Shown: positions 1 to 11,578, counted from the first letter of the stretch. The stretch is 64,000 bases of DNA from Bettongia penicillata ogilbyi (GCA_023548195.1 JAJHZJ010000220.1:3437870-3501869), one strand, 5' to 3'. The notes: generated from the letters alone by a model not told the origin. Numbers and translations: made by a program.

Positions 1-299
1 ACTTCCCTGTTCTATGTAATATTGAGTCCCTTTTCTCTGTACTTCCTATGTAGTTCACTAGTGGAATATGATTTTTTTCTTCCAAAATCTATACCTATTC
101 TTATTAAAGCAGTAAACGTTTCTCTCCTTATTAGTCAATTCTGACTGAATCCACTGGCTATATGTCGTTTTTCTTGGGGAAATTTATCTTTTACACATGA
201 CCCTAAGTCACTTAAATGTAATTGTATCCAAAACCTCTGAAATAAGATGCCTTATTTCTCCAAATAGCAGAGTCAAAATCAGTTACCTATAAGTAGGAG
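1..299. other. No recognised feature
   Basis: AT-rich sequence. I see no open frame or repeat that I can name. It may be the far end of the degenerate unit described for 300-1085. Confidence 0.4.
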
Positions 300-1085
300 G
301 GGCAGATATCACCCTGATATTCCTATGAGAAACCATTAAGGGGGTTTTATGATAAGCTTCAGTGTTTCCCATCATTCTTACCATTTTAATTATCTTTCCC
401 TTTAGCTCTCTCATACAGTCCCTAAACAAATACCAGGATGCTTCTCCTCTAGGTCACATAGAGTCCATGAGATACTGCTTATTACATCCGCTGGCAGCAA
501 AAGTTAAAAGATTAGTTCTATTGTTACCTCCTCAAATATGATAATCCCTCAAAGCTTGTTGTACAAAAAGATTTTTACTAACACCTACTGAATTTCAATC
601 TATGTTATCTACCTCATACTCCTCAGGCTCCTATGTCACTGATTCTCACCATCCAAGATACTAATGATTCTCCTATTTTGGTGATGAATTGATCTAAAAT
701 ACCAGTGACTTCCTGCTGAGTAAAATCCTCAGTTACTTTCATAGACACTGTGTGCCCCCCCTTGATTTTCATGCTTCCTTAGTTTTATTGGATGTGGGCC
801 CATATTCCTAAAAGCCTCTTTATATACATTAGTTTCATTTTCCTCCCACACATCTTTGTCCCAAGAATTCAGATCCCAATCGGTCCTAAAGATACAATGG
901 TTGCATTCGTTTTCCTGTTAGCGTTTTGCTTCTTTTTTTTTTCTGAGCCACTCTCACAACTATCTTTTCTGTTATTCCCAGATATTTTTAACTTGCTCTT
1001 CCAAAGAAAAGTTCAGATACCATAGCCTAGAAAGCTTCTCCTGTAAATCAGCTAATTCCTTTTTCAGCAGAACCTTTTCCTCCAG
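300..1085 (-). mobile_element. Possible degenerate endogenous retrovirus gag-like remnant
   Basis: Read on the minus strand, this stretch keeps a patchy protein-like character. A leucine/lysine/glutamate-rich coiled-coil piece lies near 972-1080. Further left are tryptophan-containing segments, broken by several stops and frameshifts, that recall the capsid region of class III (ERV-L-like) Gag. No LTR, primer-binding site or protease was recognised. It cannot be functional. The alternative is chance coding-like sequence in a decayed LINE. The assignment rests on impression only; a translated search against endogenous retrovirus Gag proteins would settle it. Confidence 0.25.
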
Positions 1086-1185
1086 CAAAATAGAATTAGC
1101 CAAATGGAAAAAAGAGGTACAAAAGCAAACTGAAGAAAATAGTTCTTTAAAAAAATACACTTGGGTAACTGGAAGCTAATGACTC
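1086..1185 (+). mobile_element. HAL1/L1 ORF1 fragment (coiled-coil part)
   Basis: About 95 bases match the coiled-coil section of ORF1 in the copies at 9117-9210 and 55262-55360. Shared features are the ACTGAAGAAAATAGTTCTTT string and the following GGAAGCTAATGACT. Only this small internal piece is present. It lies next to an opposite-strand L1 5'UTR piece, so the two are either separate insertions or products of rearrangement. Confidence 0.6.
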
Positions 1186-1189
1186 TCTC

Positions 1190-1518
1190 ATCAAGGCCAC
1201 TTTCTCTACTCTGTTCTGCCTCCTGCCTCTCTCTCTCCCCTACAAATAAGTTTTCGTAGGGGCCTCAGTTATTTATTTGTGCTGTGGCTAAGCCACCCCT
1301 GCTGGCTTGCTAAGACACAATATGTTCTGGGTTCACTGCGGTGGGCTGCCCTTTTTAGCCAAGTGAGACAAATCTTTCCTGAAGTCTTTCTAAGCTATTT
1401 TAAGCTTGAAAATGATTTCATACCACCTTTTCTGGGTTTTGTCACTCCAAAATCCACTTTGAGGCTTGACTCAATGTTATTCCTGCCTTATCTCTGCCAT
1501 CTTGGCTTTGCTATATAA
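1190..1518 (-). mobile_element. L1-type 5'UTR fragment
   Basis: The right end reads, on the minus strand, GCAAAGCCAAGATGGCAGAG. This is the L1 transcription-start motif with a YY1-like core. The body differs from the 5'UTRs of the HAL1 copies elsewhere in the window, so it belongs to another L1 subfamily. The A-plus-C-rich middle carries no long open frame on its sense strand. Confidence 0.5.
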
Positions 1519-1623
1519 ATTACTGACTTTTGGGTACCCCTATTCAACTGGTACATTGGTATAATTGTTATGACTATTTTCTTTATCTATTGCTATCTTT
1601 TTCTTAGCAGCTGCTGCCTAAAT

Positions 1624-1860
1624 CTAGCTCTTCCTTCTGGATCCAAAGATGTTAAATCTAACTGGTACCACATCCAAATTGTAATCTTTCAAATATTTTT
1701 TTTTTATTTTTTCATGAATATTTTTAAACTCCAGATCAAATAGACCATAATAATCAACATATTCTTCTGATGTCATCCTGGCATCTCTATTCATCCATAT
1801 TAGGCACAAAGCATCTTTGTATATTCTGCCTTTATACAATCTTATGTGTTTTTTAACCAA
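1624..1860 (-). other. Unidentified 78-codon open frame
   Basis: An open frame on the minus strand encodes a lysine- and tyrosine-rich peptide (short motif EEYVDYYGLFDLEFK). It has no recognised domain, signal peptide or membrane segment. It has the same orientation as the gag-like remnant to its left and could be an upstream piece of the same unit, split by the L1 fragment between them. A chance frame in AT-rich DNA is equally possible. I would not call it a gene. Confidence 0.15.
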
Positions 1861-4704
1861 AATGTTTTTAATACCAGTGGCATGTGAGGAAGCAACTAAA
1901 GTGCTTTGAGAATTATAGTGATATATATGATGATTTCTATAATCAACCAGTTATGGAGATATATATAATATAAGAGCTAATTTGTTGAGTGTAATATGAA
2001 ATTTATGGGGCATACATTCCTTAGAATTTCCAAGGGAAAAGGTTATTTCTGACTGGGATTATTAAAAAGGCTTTATGTAAAAGCATAAATTAGAACTGAG
2101 CTGACCAACAAGTTATGAAATTTTGACATGAGAGAAAGGAAGGAGTGCTAAGGAAGGAATATATGAGCATAGAAGCAAGAAAGCACAAGAATCACTTGAG
2201 AGATGATGAATAGATAATATAGTTAAATGCTGCTATCAATAATTTTGTTAGTAATTTGTATTACTAATATTTTTGTTAAACTTGTCTTCAACTATCAAGG
2301 ACTTGAATGCTAGGGTGAGGAAATTGATAAATGACTTTGTCAAGGTTACATATTTATTAATATTAGAATGTTTCAACATGAGATAATTTTCTTTTGCTTA
2401 TTTAATGAACAGTTTCAGAGAAAGGACAAGATATTCAAATGTATTAAATTATGTTAGCAGTTAAAGCTTGCATACTTACATGAATTTTGATATATTAGAT
2501 TATTAATATGACTCACACATCCTTACGTCATTATTTTTCATTATTCTTTTTTCCTTTTCACTTAACCCTTAAGTAAATTTAAAAGCACTGTTTCAGATAT
2601 ACTACTGTGCAGTCCTTTAAGTCTTTATTGCTGAGATGGCCTATTTTGATTAATTTTCAGGATAAATAGCAATAATACATTCCAGTAATAAATCATATAT
2701 ATCAAAGACATATCATTTCATTAAAAACCATTTCCTCTAAATACCTCGTGTTAAATTTAATAGCAAATAATTTTGTAGTTTGATTATGACTATTTGGTCA
2801 CATAATTTTTTTTCCAAAATAAGGCAACATATAGTTAGCAGATAATTATTCACATAGGATAAGGAAAGAAATGCTTCTAACACTAAATGTAAGTGAGTTT
2901 TCAAAGGCAGTAAATTTTATTTTGTTTTCAAAACTTAGTTGAAGATGAGAGACAATGATTAACACAATTACTGGAAAGTCATTAAAGAAATGTACTTGTG
3001 ATTCAATATTCCTAAAGCTGAGTTAAAGGTACTTGTAATCTGTTTAGAGATTCTACTTAATCACGGCCTAAATTCACTGTTCAGTGTTGTAAAATATGTT
3101 AAAAGATAGTTCAATGAATAAGGAAACTGTTCTGTATCAACCATAGTGAAAGCATTTAAAATTTTTTCAGTGTTATACATGACTCATAACTCATACCACT
3201 CATGAGGTAAATCTTGTTTAGATTTCAACGGAAAAGTGAACTCCAAAGCAAAATTCTGTCATATTCTACATAAAGAATAATGTGCAATGTTTACTTATAC
3301 CCCTATATGTCATATTTACAGTTTCCATAAATATATTTTATTTTCCCAGATTAAAGGTTTATAATCAAGCCAGATTAAAAAAAATGAGAAATTGAAAAGT
3401 TAACGTCAGGTCAAAAAAGCATGAAGCATTTTATTAAGGTTTGGAATTCATGATTGAGGATGAGGTGGTCTTTCTAGGAACTATGCATTGGATCCCACTG
3501 TAAATTTTACACGAAAAAAAATGTATGCACTTTTAGTGTATACATGAACTTGGATAAATCACCTAAACCCTATGAAACTTACTTTCTTCATCTCTTAAGG
3601 GAAAAGAAAGTTCACTGAAGTTCTTTCCATATGTAAAATTCACATTGCTTGATATGAGTGAAAGATTGTATTATATACAGAAAACTTTCAACTTAGTAAT
3701 GAAGCACATTTCAATAATCAATGATGCAATCAGTTGTTGGAAATGAGCCCTCCCTTTGCAATAGATGCAAAAGGAAGGAAATTGTTAGATGGCTGTTCAT
3801 CTCCAATGTGATGAAAACATTGTACATTTTTGTGAAAATTAGTAGAAAATAATACAACTAATAATTTAGAAAGGCAAAAAAAAAAAATTAACAGGACTCA
3901 GTACAATTGAACCTTCCCTGCTGAGACTTGAGATTAAACAACTTGAATAAAAATACTAAGAGAATGAAGGTGAAAGGATTTTAGACACTCATGACAATGT
4001 TTCACTTATGTTTGATTTCACTTAGAAAAGTCTGATTTTATTGTCAGTGAAGCATGCCTTTTATTAACACTAAAGCTTCATTTTTTTCCTTTTTTATTTT
4101 TTTATGGACATGTATATGTCTGTATACTAGACAAATATTTGCTGTTACTTAAAAGTGAACTTTTTGGTAGGGTGCATCAACCAATTCATTGTGGGGCCAA
4201 CTTTGGCCAAGTAAGGGGGTGATAATCATAGAGAAAATGTATATTTCAACAAATTCAATTATGTATTCTTCTTCCCCTCAAAGACCTCAAAATGTCTTTT
4301 CCCCTGCTCTAATTCTTCTTTCTCACTGTCTAAATCAATCCAGTAATAAGAAATAGATATTGAGTAATCAGTTCAAATTTGAAGATGTATATTGCGGCAT
4401 GCATTACATGTTTTATAATTTAATTTCGATTGAAATTCTGCCCAGTACAATTTACTTATACAGCATGAGACTGAAAACAAACTTTGTTCACCAAGTAAGG
4501 TAACTTAAAATGGAATAACTAGAGGTGTTTAAAACTGTGCTCTGACTTCTTATATTTCAAAGAATATCTTCACAATTTTTTTTTTCAGAAATGAGAGAAG
4601 TTCTAACCAACATGGTTATCACAATTTTTAGATAGTATGAAGTCATTTCTTGGCTCACATGAATAGAATGGAGGAAGAAAATGCTGGGTCTCAATTCTAT
4701 CAGG
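1861..4704. other. Unique AT-rich sequence
   Basis: No long open frame and no repeat that I can name with confidence. There are short homopolymer runs (for example A near 3880-3890). A possible MIR scrap lies near 3545-3600, too short to support. Confidence 0.5.
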
Positions 4705-4870
4705 GATCATTTATTCCATCAATGTCACTTTATAGATGAGGAAACTAATGCTTGGAGAGATAAGATGACTTGCCCTAAGTCACACAGGCAATAAATATTA
4801 CAGGTTATATTTGAAGAAAAGTCTTCATAATTCTAAACCAGTATTCTTTCTACTCTGGGGAAAGGTGTGA
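4705..4870 (-). mobile_element. MIR-type SINE fragment
   Basis: Contains the antisense MIR/CORE signature TATAGATGAGGAAACT, followed by a segment ending in AGTCACACAGGCAATAA. This is the 3' half of a mammalian-wide tRNA-derived SINE. It is diverged and lacks the Pol III promoter part. Confidence 0.6.
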
Positions 4871-5369
4871 AATGAATAATTTAATTATTAATCTTGAGAA
4901 TCTCTATTTTGTTGCCTATGCCAGCTCAGCAAGACTGAGAGCAAGTAATATAATTCTTTACAATCCCCTTTGGTGAGCAGAAATTTGACTAGATATTGAA
5001 TGACATCTGTGCCCTTTCTTCCATGACTCAGTCTGTCCACATCAACTACACAATTTCATGTTTAATTTGCTGACCCTTAATAGTTGTCTAAAACTTTTGT
5101 TCACTTTCTCCATATGCAGATGAACCCATAATTTATCCAAGGAAAAGTTACCTGGGACAAAGGAGAATTAAATCTTTACATGACATTCTTTACTAAGAAC
5201 TTTGTAAAGAATTCAGAAACCCTCATTCCAATTCTGTGGACATCTATTGGTTGAGGCAATCTAATTCTAATAATTTTGATTTACATTAATTATTTCATAA
5301 GTAGTAATTTCATGCCCACCCCAGTTCTCTCTGTGTTCTGATTAATCTTTCATTCATCCAGTTAATTAA

Positions 5370-5600
5370 TTTTCCTAAAGCACAGGTTAGACCATGTCCT
5401 TCCATGCCACACACATACCCACCACACTCAATAAACTACAATGGCTCCATATTGTCATAGGTTTCAAATATGAAATCTTATGTTAATTATTCAAAGCCCT
5501 ACACAATGTATCTTCTTACACCCCACAAACACTCTAGTATCTACCCTACTCCTTTGTACATACTCTTTAATGCAGATACACTGGCTTTGTAGCTGTTTTG
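5370..5600 (+). mobile_element. L2 LINE fragment
   Basis: The segment with TACAATGGCTCCATATTG, then AAATATGAAATCTTATGTTA and CAAAGCCCTACACAATGTA, resembles the L2 3'-proximal consensus (sense orientation, end of the reverse-transcriptase ORF and start of the 3'UTR). It is strongly diverged. Confidence 0.4.
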
Positions 5601-5769
5601 TAAATAAGACTTATCATTTTTCCATTTTCTGCTAGTTATCCTCAGTGTTAACAAACACTGAGTTTGTTTGATGATAGTCCATCAAATTCTTGAAAACAGT
5701 TTTTAGATTGTCCTTAAGACTTCTCTATATTAAATATCTTTATTTCCTTCAACTGATCATTATATTATG

Positions 5770-6200
5770 ATCTGGAGGCACTTGTCCATGTGTAATTGTT
5801 TTCGACTGGATGTTCTTCAGCTTATCACTGTTCCTCCTATAATATTAGGCCCATAACTGACCATAATTACTCTGGATATGCTCTTAACAGGACATAATAG
5901 AAAAGCACTATTAAGTTGTTTTTTTTTTTAGATCTAGATTCTATTTTCCAACAAATTACATATTCCTTCCTTCTTAGTACTATCTGCGAGTTTATAAATA
6001 TGACAGTTCATTAGCCATATTATTGTTTTTAAAATAGCAAGTATATCAACAATACCAAGCAATAGATCAAAAAGTATGATGCTTTATGAAATCTGTGATA
6101 TACACAGTATCTCACCACCCCAAAGAAGCCAAGAGAAGTGCATTCTCTAAACTTTTCCTCTAGTTAAGTCTTAAGAAATTATAGATTTTCAGCACTCAGT
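5770..6200 (-). mobile_element. CR1/L3 LINE fragment
   Basis: The antisense reading carries the typical CR1/L3 blocks in order: CTGGATGTTCTTCAGCTTAT, then a GCCCATAACTGACCATAATTAC block and a TCTGGATATGCTCTTAACAG block. After these come TTAGTACTATCTGCGAGTTT and a later block ending near 6130. This is an old LINE reverse-transcriptase region with many stops. Confidence 0.5.
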
Positions 6201-6299
6201 TTTGATTGTTTTGCTGTTGATTCAATTCAAACCGTTATGGTCATGTGTGCATTATTTTTCTGGTCCTAATTATGTAAGTTTACATTAATCCATGTAAGT

Positions 6300-6660
6300 G
6301 TTTCCATTTTTCTCTACATTCATAACCACTGTAAGATCATTCCATTATATTTATGTATCACAGTTCATTTAGCATTAACCAAATTTATGTGCATTTACTT
6401 GACTTCCAGGACTGTGCTATAAGATGTCCTCCTAGAAATATTATGGCATTTATGGATCTTTTGGGTGGGGCAGAGCATTCTTTTTTTTCAGTATTTGTAA
6501 TAAGTTTTGGAATGTCTGGGTCAACAGATATTAAAACTTTCATCATTGTCATTGCATAAATCCAAATACCTTTCCAGAGTGTACTAACTCACACTTCCAC
6601 CAATATATTAGTGTGCCTATCCATCTATAATGGCTTTAGCATTAAGTGTTCCCAACAATG
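6300..6660 (-). mobile_element. L1 ORF2 C-terminal fragment
   Basis: The antisense order of blocks follows the C-terminal end of L1 ORF2 as seen at 34480-34860: ATTCCATTATATTTATGTAT at the left, TCTGGGTCAACAGATATTAA in the middle, and CTTTCCAGAGTGTACTAACT with CACACTTCCACCAATATATT at the right. It is decayed, with no open frame. Confidence 0.5.
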
Positions 6661-6814
6661 AGTTCATTTTTTTTAACCCTAATCATTTTATACATGAAAA
6701 TCTTGGCTTATAAAAAGTGACTTCTTGTGATTGAATATCCAGTGTTTCTCAAAAAGATTAGGGGGAATAAGGAAAATAAGAAGGATATTAGGGAAAGTTT
6801 ACCTCAGTGTGGTA

Positions 6815-6860
6815 ACATACACATGCACATACACACATACATACATACATGCACATACAT
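6815..6860. repeat. (ACAC/ACAT)n microsatellite
   Basis: Imperfect CACA and TACA units within otherwise unique AT-rich DNA. Confidence 0.7.
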
Positions 6861-7545
6861 GTGTGAATCATTGAATGCATACACACAGCATTTTTCATGG
6901 CATATTCAGAAAGGGAAAATAAGTTCAGCAATTTTATTATTATAGTGAATTCTCTGTGTGCAAACAGAGGTGGGATGAATGTGTTTTAATGAACATCCTC
7001 TTCATGAAAAGCCAGTGAAACTTGTTTAAATCAACGTTGTAGTTTTTAACATAATTCAAAATGCCTAGAAATAATAGAAATTCTTGTACTTACTGGGTTC
7101 TTTGAATTTATTTAACACTAATTAATTTTTTAAGATGTCAGATTAAAAATTAGTTTCCATTTTTTTCATAACAAACTACTCGGTTGGAAGACACTAATAA
7201 ACTTATATTTTTAGGTATAGAAATGTTTTTTGAAGTGGATTTCTATTGGTGGATAAAAGAGAAAATATGTGAATTGAAGATTTGACCAGAGAAGTAGCAA
7301 AATAACTTGCTTAACATATTTGCAGTTAACATCAATTTGAGGAAGACAACTAATATGTTAAGCAGTAGAATCACTTTCAAAATAGTTTTCAACAACTTAG
7401 AACAACAGATCAAATCAAACACGATTATGTTTAGTAGGCATTGGTGACTTTTTAAAGTATTGCTTTCAATAAAATCAATTGCACAAATGCAGAATGTAGA
7501 GAGAAGAAATGACTAGACAATAGTTCCTGTAAAAAAGACACACAT
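6861..7545. other. Unique AT-rich sequence
   Basis: No open frame or repeat recognised between the small microsatellite and the nested LINE block. Confidence 0.4.
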
Positions 7546-7558
7546 ATATTTAATTTTT
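7546..7558. repeat. Left target-site duplication of copy B
   Basis: ATATTTAATTTTT matches ATATTTGATTTTT at 11566-11578 with one mismatch (12 of 13). It flanks an antisense L1-type element whose T-rich (3') end starts directly to the right. It is low-complexity, so moderate support only. Confidence 0.5.
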
Positions 7559-7925
7559 TTTCTTTTTTTCAATTTTTTATCTTTATAAATATATATATAT
7601 ATATAATTTTTCAGTTCTCACTATTCATTTCCACAACAATTTAAATTCAAAAACAATTTAAATTCAAAATTTACTACTCACCCCCATGCCTGCACCCCAT
7701 CCACCTTTTCTTTCAGTCTGTTCTACTTTCTATTACCCACCCTCCTTCCATTCCCCTTCCCCTCTATTTCCCTGTACAGCAAAATAGATTTCTATACCCC
7801 ATTGCCTGTATATCTTAATTTCTAGTTGCATGCTAAAATAATTTATAACTTCCATTCTTAAAGTGTTGAGTTCTATATTCTCTCCCTGCCTCCCCACCCA
7901 CCCTCATGGAGAAAACAAGCAGTTC

Positions 7926-7941
7926 AACATAGGTGATACAC
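7926..7941. repeat. Left target-site duplication of copy A
   Basis: AACATAGGTGATACAC here and AACATAGGTCATACAC at 10586-10601 match at 15 of 16 positions. They flank a complete element with an A-rich tail on the right, as expected from target-primed reverse transcription. Confidence 0.85.
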
Positions 7942-7949
7942 GGGACGGA

Positions 7950-7962
7950 GCCAAGATGGAGG
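7950..7962 (+). promoter_or_regulatory. YY1-like motif at the 5' end of copy A
   Basis: GCCAAGATGGAGG lies about 8 bases from the element start. Human L1 has a YY1 site at the same place, and it positions transcription initiation there. Here the core CAAGATGG is kept but GCGG has become AGG. Inferred from sequence and position only. Confidence 0.5.
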
Positions 7963-8752
7963 AGTAGAAAGATGCACACGTACTAGCTCTTCCCCCACAA
8001 CTGATAAAATACCTGCAAAGAAAGACTCTTGATAAATTCCAGAGCAGCAGAGGCCACAGAACAAGAGAGTGGAGATTTCCCACACACAGTGACCTGGAAG
8101 GCCGAAAAGAAATATCTGTTTAACTGGATGCGGAGCAGCACCCAGTCCAGCCCTGGCTGCTTGGCATGGCTCTGGGAGGAGGATGTGAGCAAGCCTCGGG
8201 AGCGGAATGCCCTGGCCCTGGTTCACAGATCCCTCGATCCTCAGTTGTCAAAGGTAATTGACAAGACTTTTTCAGTTTTCTGGGAAGCGAGAAGGGCCTT
8301 CCCATAGCTCCAGTGTCAGGGGCAGCCTCATCAGGCAGGTGGCAGCAGCTTCCACAGCACTCCCTACAGTAACCCACATCCACTGTTGGATGGAAAAACC
8401 CCTGGGGGCACTGAGCAGCTGACTCTTACCTCATCCTGTGCAGAGGCCCTGCCCTCATCTAATACTCCTCAGGTATTTGATCAGGTGGTCTTTATCTCAC
8501 GTTGAATGGCAGCCCTGCCCTTGTAGCTTATTTGAATGTCAGCCCCCAGTCCTGTCTTGGCAGAACTGGAGGCTAGGTGGTTGTGAAGAGGAAGTGCTGT
8601 TACTCAGATTCTGGGAACAAAAATTTCTACTTGTCCCAGACCAGTGCACGTGCTTGATTGTACCACCTTGGAGGAACTGAAAACTTAAAGATCTCCAGCG
8701 TATACCTTACTCTTGACAAAAAAACCCAAAACTTAAGTAACAGATTGGGAAA

Positions 8753-9640
8753 ATGCTCAAAAAAGGAGGGAAAATAAGACTATAGAAAGTTACTTTCTTG
8801 GTGAACAGATATCTTCTCCCATCCTTTTGGATGAGGAAGAACAACTCTTACCAACAGGGAAAGACATATAAATATTCAATGATCTCAGGCCATGGAAGAC
8901 CTCAAAAAGAATTTTCAAAATCAAGTAAGTGAGGTGGAGGAAAATTTGGGAAGAGAAATGAGAGAGGTGCAAGAAAATCATGAAAAGTGGGTGAACAGCT
9001 TGCTAAAGGAGACCCAAAAACATGCAGAAGAAAAGAACACCTTTAAAAATAGGATAACTAAATTGGCAAAAAGGGGTTCAAAAAGCCAATGAGGAAAAGA
9101 ATGCTTTATAAAGCAGAATTAATCAAATGTAAAGGAGGTTCAAAAGCTCACTGAAGAAAATAGTTCTTTAAAAATTAGAATGGAACAGATGGAGGCTAAT
9201 GACTTTATGAGAAACCAAGAAATCACAAAAAAAAAAAATCAAAAGAAAGAAAAAATGGAAGATAATATGAAATATCTCATATGAAAAAACAACTGACCTG
9301 GAAAGTAGATCCAGGAGAGACGATTTAAAAATTATGGGGCTATCTGAAAGCCATGATCAAAATAGACCCTAGACATCTTCTTTATGAAATTATCAAGGAA
9401 AACAGCCCTGATATTCCAGAACTAGGGAGCAAAATAAATATTGAAAGAATCCACCAACCACCTCCTGAAAGATATCCAGAAAGAGAAACTCCTAGGAACA
9501 TTGTAGTCAAATTCCAGAGTTCTCAGGTCAAGGAGAAAATTAATTAATGAAAAAACCAGAAGTGAAAAAAAAATTGACTTTCAAACACAAGAATCAAGAG
9601 AAGCATGAATATGTAAACAGGAAAGAGAAATCATAAGGGG
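8753..9640 (+). pseudogene. L1-type ORF1 pseudogene (copy A)
   Basis: ORF1 protein of L1-type elements is a coiled-coil trimer that binds RNA and chaperones the retrotransposition complex. The start is the ATG at 8753, matching the MPRKGKKNKT start of copy I, but a stop follows ten codons later. Pieces remain in other frames: coiled coil at 8892-9092 (glutamate/lysine heptads) and part of the RNA-recognition domain and C-terminal domain at 9353-9547 (PPERYPERETPRNIVVKF). After 9547 roughly 200 bases present in other copies are missing, and the text resumes at the ORF1 end (DFQTQESREA-like). Not functional. Confidence 0.75.
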
Positions 9641-9737
9641 CTTACTAAAGTTGAACTCTTTACATTCCTACATGGAAAGACAATATTTGTAACTCTTGAA
9701 CCTTTTTTTTTTCAGTATCTTGGTAGTTGATGGTATT

Positions 9738-9738
<1 letters not shown>

Positions 9739-9768
<30 letters not shown>
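9739..9768. repeat. (CA)15 microsatellite inside copy A
   Basis: A pure CA run at the junction of ORF1 and 3'UTR. The same position carries a CA/TG or related tract in copies B, C, E, G, H and I. Confidence 0.9.
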
Positions 9769-9770
<2 letters not shown>

Positions 9771-9774
9771 GCAC

Positions 9775-10520
9775 ACAGGGTGAGTTAAATAGGATGGGAT
9801 CATATATGAAAAATGAAATTAAGGGGTAAGAGAGGAATAGATTGGGAAGAGAAAAGGAGAAATGGAATGGGGCAAATTATCTCTCACAAAGGAGGCAAGT
9901 AAAAGATTTTTCAGTGGAAGGTAAATGAGTGTAGATGAGAGAGAATACATGAAGCTTATTCTCATCACATTTGACTCAAGGAAGGAATAAAAAACACACT
10001 CATTTTTGTATGAAAATCTATCTTACAATACAGGAAAGTAGGGGAGAAGGGGATAAGTAGGGTGGCAGGGGATGATGGAAGTGAGGGCAATGGGAGGAGG
10101 GAGCAATTAGAAGTCAGCACCTTTGGGGAGGAACAAGATCAAAAGAGAGAACAGAAGAAATGGGGAGCAAGATAGGATAGAGGGAAATATAATTAGTCTT
10201 ATACAACACGACTGTTATAGAAGTCATTTTCAAAACTACACAGATATGGCCTATATTGAATTGCCTGCCTTCTCAATGTGATGGGTGGGAGGCAGGGAGG
10301 AAGAGAAGTTGGAACTCAAAGTTTTAGGAAAAACTGTTGAGTATTGTTCTTGCATACAACTAGGAAATAAGAAATACAGGTAATGGGGTATAGAAATTTA
10401 TCTTGCTCTACAGGACAAAAGCAAAGAGAGGGTTGGTAAAAGGGAGGGCAGATTGGTGATAAGGGTAATTAGAATACTCGGTGTTTTGAGGTGGGGGAGG
10501 GGAGAAATGGGGAGAAAATT
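9775..10520 (+). other. Purine-rich 3'UTR of copy A
   Basis: Long G/A-rich stretch with runs such as GGGGAGAAGGGGATAAGTAG. Polypurine tracts are a known feature of L1 3'UTRs and can fold into quadruplex-type structures. The equivalent tract reads as polypyrimidine in the antisense copies B, C, G and I. Confidence 0.7.
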
Positions 10521-10585
10521 TGGAACTCAAAATTTTGTGGAAATGAATGTTGAAAACTTAAATAAACAAATTAATAATAAAAAAA

Positions 10586-10601
10586 AACATAGGTCATACA
10601 C
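10586..10601. repeat. Right target-site duplication of copy A
   Basis: AACATAGGTCATACAC, the partner of 7926-7941, with one mismatch. Copy B sequence resumes directly after it. Confidence 0.85.
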
Positions 10602-11049
10602 ATGCAGCAATGCAAAGAACTACCATAATAGTTATGTGTTAAAAAATCTAACCACATTTCCGTCTGCCCTATCCTGCCTTTCATTTATCCCATTCCCTCC
10701 TTTTATCTGTCCTCATACAATAGTGTTTTCTTCTGATTATTATTTTTTCCCCAACTTACTGTCCCTTCTATTATCTTCCCTGGCCTATCCCCTTCCCCCT
10801 TGCCTTCCTTTATGGTAAAATTAATTTCCATATCCAATCTCATGACAGTAAGACTCATTTATTTCCTTTCATCTCCTCCCTTTTCCCTCCATTGTAAAAG
10901 CTCTCTCTTCCCTCTTTCATGTGAGATGATTTGCTACATTTTACCTCCCCCTTCCTCTTACTCCTAGTACATTCCTTTCAACAGTAAATTTTACTTTTTT
11001 AGGTATTGTCTTTTTATATCCAGCTCACCCTGTGACCTAGGTCTATGAA

Positions 11050-11165
11050 TATATGCATATATACATACACACATACACACCAATGTACATATACATACCT
11101 ACACATATATAATAAACACATATATAATATACACATATATACATACTCCTACACACACACATGTG
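11050..11165. repeat. TA/CA microsatellite in copy B
   Basis: Mixed ATACAC, ATAT and CACA units at the place where ORF1 should begin in the antisense element. One edge of the ORF1 deletion coincides with it. Confidence 0.8.
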
Positions 11166-11565
11166 TAGTCCTGGGTCCAGGGCTGGAGGCAGACCATACT
11201 TCCCTATCACCCAGGTGAAAGAGCTTTCCTACCGACCTTTGAAGTTGTCTATACATTTGTGGGTTGAAAAATCTGGGAACCACCATTGCTACTCATGATG
11301 CGTGCTCTGAAACCTGCTCCAGTTCTGTCCATGTCATACTGTGTGGGCCAGATTGGGCTGTACTCTGCTCCAGTCCATGAACAATATACCTTTACCACTG
11401 GCCTTTCAGATTATCTTTAGGTGGAAATCTGTTTCACTCTGTCAATGTGTGGTTTCTGCTGCTCTACAATTTGTTTAGAGCAAATTTTCAGGTATTTTAT
11501 GGGCTATGGTGGGAGAGTTAGAGCAGATCTGTCCATCCACTTTGCCCTCTTGGCTCTGCTACCTA

Positions 11566-11578
11566 TATTTGATTTTTC
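11566..11578. repeat. Right target-site duplication of copy B
   Basis: ATATTTGATTTTT, the partner of 7546-7558 (one mismatch). It directly follows the 5' end of the antisense element. Confidence 0.5.

Larger units (their letters stand above)
7942..10585 (+). mobile_element. HAL1-like element copy A, near full length
   Basis: A 2.64-kb ORF2-less L1 relative. It starts GGGACGGAGCCAAGATGGAG, then has a 5'UTR to about 8752, an ORF1 remnant (8753-9640), a (CA)n tract (9739-9768), a purine-rich 3'UTR (about 9775-10520) and the terminal block AACTCAAAATTTTGTGGAAA with an A-rich tail. Target-site duplications flank it on both sides. Only about 0.95 kb lies between the end of ORF1 and the tail, so an ORF2 of the usual 3.8 kb is absent, not merely decayed. 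Movement would have depended on L1 ORF2 protein in trans, an inference from the shared 3' end. It is inserted into copy B. Confidence 0.8.
7559..11565 (-). mobile_element. HAL1-like element copy B, interrupted by copy A
   Basis: Older antisense element in two parts, 7559-7941 and 10602-11565, split by copy A. From the left it runs: T-rich 3' end, pyrimidine-rich 3'UTR (continuing across copy A to about 11040), a TA/CA microsatellite (11050-11165), then a 5'UTR ending at AGCAGAGCCAAGAGGGCAAA (minus strand, 11545-11564). ORF1 is entirely missing between microsatellite and 5'UTR. The 5'UTR type matches the fragment at 53690-54115 rather than copies A, G or I. Without copy A it is about 1.35 kb. 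Confidence 0.65.

Noticed and set aside
1086..1518. Twin-priming (5' inversion) origin for the opposed ORF1 and 5'UTR pieces
   Set aside because: The order and strand of the two pieces do not fit a 5' inversion, and the 5'UTR belongs to another subfamily.
7924..8383. Overlapping 69-100-codon frames with Trp/Cys content on both strands
   Set aside because: They lie in the 5'UTR of copy A, where higher GC lengthens chance frames. They are not conserved in copies G or H.
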